DNA of 6,829 nt. Source: Comamonadaceae bacterium (GTDB lineage Bacteria; Pseudomonadota; Gammaproteobacteria; Burkholderiales; Burkholderiaceae_C). Positions 4,358-6,829 of the stretch are shown piece by piece. The stretch lies in contig CANGZG010000128.1 of the NCBI GenBank assembly GCA_947458415.1, positions 1-6,829 on the forward strand. Direction: 5' to 3'. Position 1 is the stretch's first letter, and every line of letters starts with the position of its first letter. The translations under genes and the position numbers were made by a program. The notes under the pieces were generated by a model that was not told the origin of the DNA, ran no database searches, and was given only the letters and a program-made list of their open reading frames with translations.

Positions 4358-6829
4358 GTGAGTTTTTTCAAGGCGTACAGCGCGTCCAGTGCTTCGCGAG
4401 GGCTCATCTGGTCTGGGTCCATGCTGGCCAATTGGGCTTGCAACGGGGTAGGCCCTTGGTCGATGTCTTGCGGTGGCTGTGCAAACAAGTCAACTTGCGC
4501 ACGCGCGTTTTGCGCATCTGTTTCTAAAGCGGCAAGCGCGTGTTTGGCATGGTTCAACACGCTCACTGGCATGCCAGCCAATCGCGCCACTTGAATGCCA
4601 TAGCTTCGGTTGGCAGGCCCGGGTTGGATTTCATGCAAGAAAACGATGTCGTTGCCACTCTCTGCCGCGCTCACATGGACGTTGACGGCGGCGCGGTGAG
4701 ACGCTGCGAATTCGGTCAACTCGAAATAGTGGGTGGCAAACAAACTGTAAGACTGAGATTTGTCGTGCAAGTAGGTGGCGATGCCACTGGCCAATGCCAA
4801 GCCATCAAATGTGGAGGTGCCGCGGCCGATCTCGTCCATCAGCACCAAACTGTTTGAGGTGGCTGCATGCAAAATTTGCGCGCCTTCGGTCATCTCTAAC
4901 ATGAAGGTGGATTGCGCATTCGCCAAGTCATCGGCTGCACCGATGCGCGTGTGTATCGCGTCGATCGGCCCCAAACGGCAAGCGCTGGCGGGCACATGGC
5001 AGCCAATGCTGGCCAACAACACTATCAAAGCCACTTGTCGCATGTAGGTGGACTTGCCGCCCATGTTGGGGCCGGTGATGATTTGCATGCGTTGGTTGGG
5101 ACCCAGTTGCGTGTCGTTGGCGATGAAGCTGCCACCGGTCTCTGCCAAGCGCGCTTCAACCACCGGATGCCGTCCTTGCATGATGTGGATGCCGGGCGTG
5201 TTGACCAGTTCCGGCGCACACCAATTCAGTGTCAACGACCGTTCACTCAAACAAACCAGCACGTCCAATGTGGCCAAGGCCCAAGCCACTTGCGACAGCG
5301 CGGGGACAAACGGCTGCAAACTGTCCAGCAACTGTTCGAACAAGAATTTTTCTCTGGCCAATGCGCGTTCTTGCGCGGACAAGGCTTTGTCTTCAAATGC
5401 TTTCAGTTCAGGCGTGATGAAGCGCTCGGCATTTTTCAAGGTTTGTCGGCGGCGGTAATCGTCGGGCACGCGTTCGAGCTGGCCTTGGCTGACTTCAATG
5501 TAAAAACCGTGGACCCGGTTGTATTGCACTTTGAGGTTGTTGATGCCTGTGCGTTCTCGCTCGCGCACTTCGAGTTCCAACAAAAAACTGTCGCCATGGG
5601 TTTGGATATTGCGCAGTTCGTCCAGTTCTGTGTCAAACCCGTGGTTGATCACGCCACCGTCACGCACCATGGCAGACGGCTCGGGCAGCAGCGCGCGCCG
5701 CAACAACTCGGCACATTCAGGCGGTGAGATCAACGCGGTGCACAAGGTTTTCAACCACGGCGTGTCTGCCGACGGCAACAGCAGCTCGGGCAGCTGCGCG
5801 GCGCGTTGCAATGCATTTCCCAAAGCAACCAATTCGCGCGGTCGCACTTGGCGCAATGCAATGCGCGCACTGATGCGTTGCACATCGCCCAAGCCTTTCA
5901 AGCCCGTGCGCACATCTCGCCACACGCCCGCACCATGTTCGCCTTGCAGTGAAGCGATCGCATCCAGCCGTTGTTGAGCCAAAGTGCGTTCGCGTGGCGG
6001 TTCCAACAGCCAGCGTTTTAACGTTCGGCTGCCCATGCCGGTCATGCAGGTGTCCATCAACGAAAACAATGTCGGGCTGTCTTCACCTCTGAGCGTTTGC
6101 GTCAGCTCCAGATTGCGCCGCGTGGTGGCGGGTAAATCTATGCGTTCTTCGTTGCGCTCGGCCCGCAGTGTTTGCACATGGGTGAGGCTGCGCCCTTGCG
6201 TATGTTCCGCATAGGCCAGCAAAGCGGAGGCGGCCGCGTGGGCTTGCACCAAATCTTGCGCTTGCCAGGCTTCCAATGTGGCCGCATGCAGTTGTTCGAG
6301 CAATTTGCGCTGGCCCAAGGCACTGTCAAATGCCCACGATGGCCGCTCAGACTTGACGTTCACGCCAGACAGCAAGGGCAGCAAATGCGAGGGCAGGTCG
6401 CTGCTGAAAATCACTTCGCTGGGTGAAATGCGCGCAATCCACGCAGGCAATTGATCGGCCGAACATTCGGCCAAACGCAATTCACCTTCGGTCACACTCA
6501 GCCATGCCAACCCGCAACCTTGCGGCTTGCCGGCACGTTCGCTTGCATGCACTGCCAGCACATAGGCTTCGGATTTGTCATGCAGCAATTCGGCATCGGT
6601 CAAGGTGCCGGGCGTGACCACGCGAACCACTTTGCGCTCGACCGGACCTTTGCCACCGACTTCACCGACTTGTTCGCAGATGGCCACCGATTCACCAAGC
6701 TTGATCAGGCGCGACAAATAGCTGTCCACCGAATGAAACGGCACACCTGCCATGACCACCGGTTGACCAGCCGATTGCCCGCGTTGGGTCAAGGTGATGT
6801 CGAGCAGTCGAGCGGCTTTTTCTGCGTCG
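4354..6829 (-). CDS. mutS: DNA mismatch repair protein MutS (N-terminus cut by window edge)
   Basis: MutS binds base mismatches and small loops as a dimer clamp and, using ATP, recruits MutL to start strand-directed repair. The reading frame is open to the right edge and gives 824 residues (numbered here from the first complete codon at 6828). The fragment begins DAEKAARLLDITLTQRG, matching E. coli MutS from about residue 40, so the mismatch-reading Phe-X-Glu motif lies off the window. The TTG at 6792 is an internal leucine codon, not a start. Visible parts are the rest of the mismatch-binding domain, connector, and the lever and clamp region with ERERTGINNLKV and RVHGFYIE. In the ATPase, Walker A GPNMGGKS is at 586-593, Walker B LVLMDE at 661-666, and FATHYFEL at 697-704. 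Near the C-terminus QVDLF (778-782) fits the beta-clamp-binding consensus, followed by the tetramerisation tail ending YALKKLT. The gene is intact as far as visible and its stop overlaps the hydrolase start. Confidence 0.98.
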   Translation of the reverse strand, partial: DAEKAARLLDITLTQRGQSAGQPVVMAGVPFHSVDSYLSRLIKLGESVAICEQVGEVGGKGPVERKVVRVVTPGTLTDAELLHDKSEAYVLAVHASERAGKPQGCGLAWLSVTEGELRLAECSADQLPAWIARISPSEVIFSSDLPSHLLPLLSGVNVKSERPSWAFDSALGQRKLLEQLHAATLEAWQAQDLVQAHAAASALLAYAEHTQGRSLTHVQTLRAERNEERIDLPATTRRNLELTQTLRGEDSPTLFSLMDTCMTGMGSRTLKRWLLEPPRERTLAQQRLDAIASLQGEHGAGVWRDVRTGLKGLGDVQRISARIALRQVRPRELVALGNALQRAAQLPELLLPSADTPWLKTLCTALISPPECAELLRRALLPEPSAMVRDGGVINHGFDTELDELRNIQTHGDSFLLELEVRERERTGINNLKVQYNRVHGFYIEVSQGQLERVPDDYRRRQTLKNAERFITPELKAFEDKALSAQERALAREKFLFEQLLDSLQPFVPALSQVAWALATLDVLVCLSERSLTLNWCAPELVNTPGIHIMQGRHPVVEARLAETGGSFIANDTQLGPNQRMQIITGPNMGGKSTYMRQVALIVLLASIGCHVPASACRLGPIDAIHTRIGAADDLANAQSTFMLEMTEGAQILHAATSNSLVLMDEIGRGTSTFDGLALASGIATYLHDKSQSYSLFATHYFELTEFAASHRAAVNVHVSAAESGNDIVFLHEIQPGPANRSYGIQVARLAGMPVSVLNHAKHALAALETDAQNARAQVDLFAQPPQDIDQGPTPLQAQLASMDPDQMSPREALDALYALKKLT

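Noticed and set aside
4912..5727. 271-codon open frame on the plus strand inside mutS
   Set aside because: It lies wholly antisense to a clearly conserved mutS, its product has no recognisable domain, and long antisense frames are expected opposite genes with this codon use.
6790..6792. Apparent start codon of mutS at 6792
   Set aside because: The codon is TTG and encodes a conserved internal Leu (ITLTQRG). The frame stays open with MutS-like sequence to the window edge, so the gene is simply truncated.
1..6829. Mobile element, CRISPR array, tRNA or foreign island
   Set aside because: I saw no direct repeats, transposase or integrase motifs, repeat-spacer pattern, tRNA-like fold or composition shift; nearly the whole window is covered by housekeeping genes.

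Overview
The window looks like an ordinary chromosomal segment of a betaproteobacterium, most likely Burkholderiales and probably Comamonadaceae (a Limnohabitans/Rhodoferax-like freshwater lineage is a guess). The grounds are the character of the proteins: a long, insertion-bearing GlnRS with the N-terminal style I associate with that group, a UppP of the Gram-negative BacA type, and a proteobacterial MutS. Base composition and coding style look even across the window. I see no insertion sequence, phage gene, integrase, CRISPR array, tRNA or rRNA. The taxonomic placement rests on remembered family resemblance, not on a search.

Layout from left to right: (1) a short-chain dehydrogenase/reductase on the minus strand, running off the left edge so that its C-terminus is missing; (2) glnS, glutaminyl-tRNA synthetase, minus strand, 48 bp upstream of the reductase gene and possibly co-transcribed with it; (3) a 184-bp divergent intergenic region carrying the start signals for glnS (leftward) and uppP (rightward), with an 8-bp perfect inverted repeat in the glnS leader; (4) uppP (bacA), undecaprenyl-diphosphate phosphatase, plus strand, with a GTG start and a good ribosome binding site; (5) an alpha/beta hydrolase on the minus strand, whose 3' end overlaps the 3' end of uppP by 38 bp in convergent orientation; (6) mutS, minus strand, running off the right edge with its N-terminus missing, and joined to the hydrolase by an ATGA start/stop overlap.

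The genes serve unrelated housekeeping roles: translation (glnS), cell-wall lipid carrier recycling (uppP), mismatch repair (mutS), and two enzymes of unknown exact substrate. Two leftward transcription units (mutS-hydrolase and glnS-reductase) flank the single rightward gene uppP. The only intergenic stretches are 48 bp and 184 bp, so no gene-free region exceeds 300 bp. I found no sign of a previously undescribed system. The points worth a second look are small: the coupled mutS-hydrolase pair, the convergent overlap with an inverted repeat at the uppP stop, the uncertain catalytic acid of the hydrolase, the glnS leader repeat, and variant positions in GlnRS.
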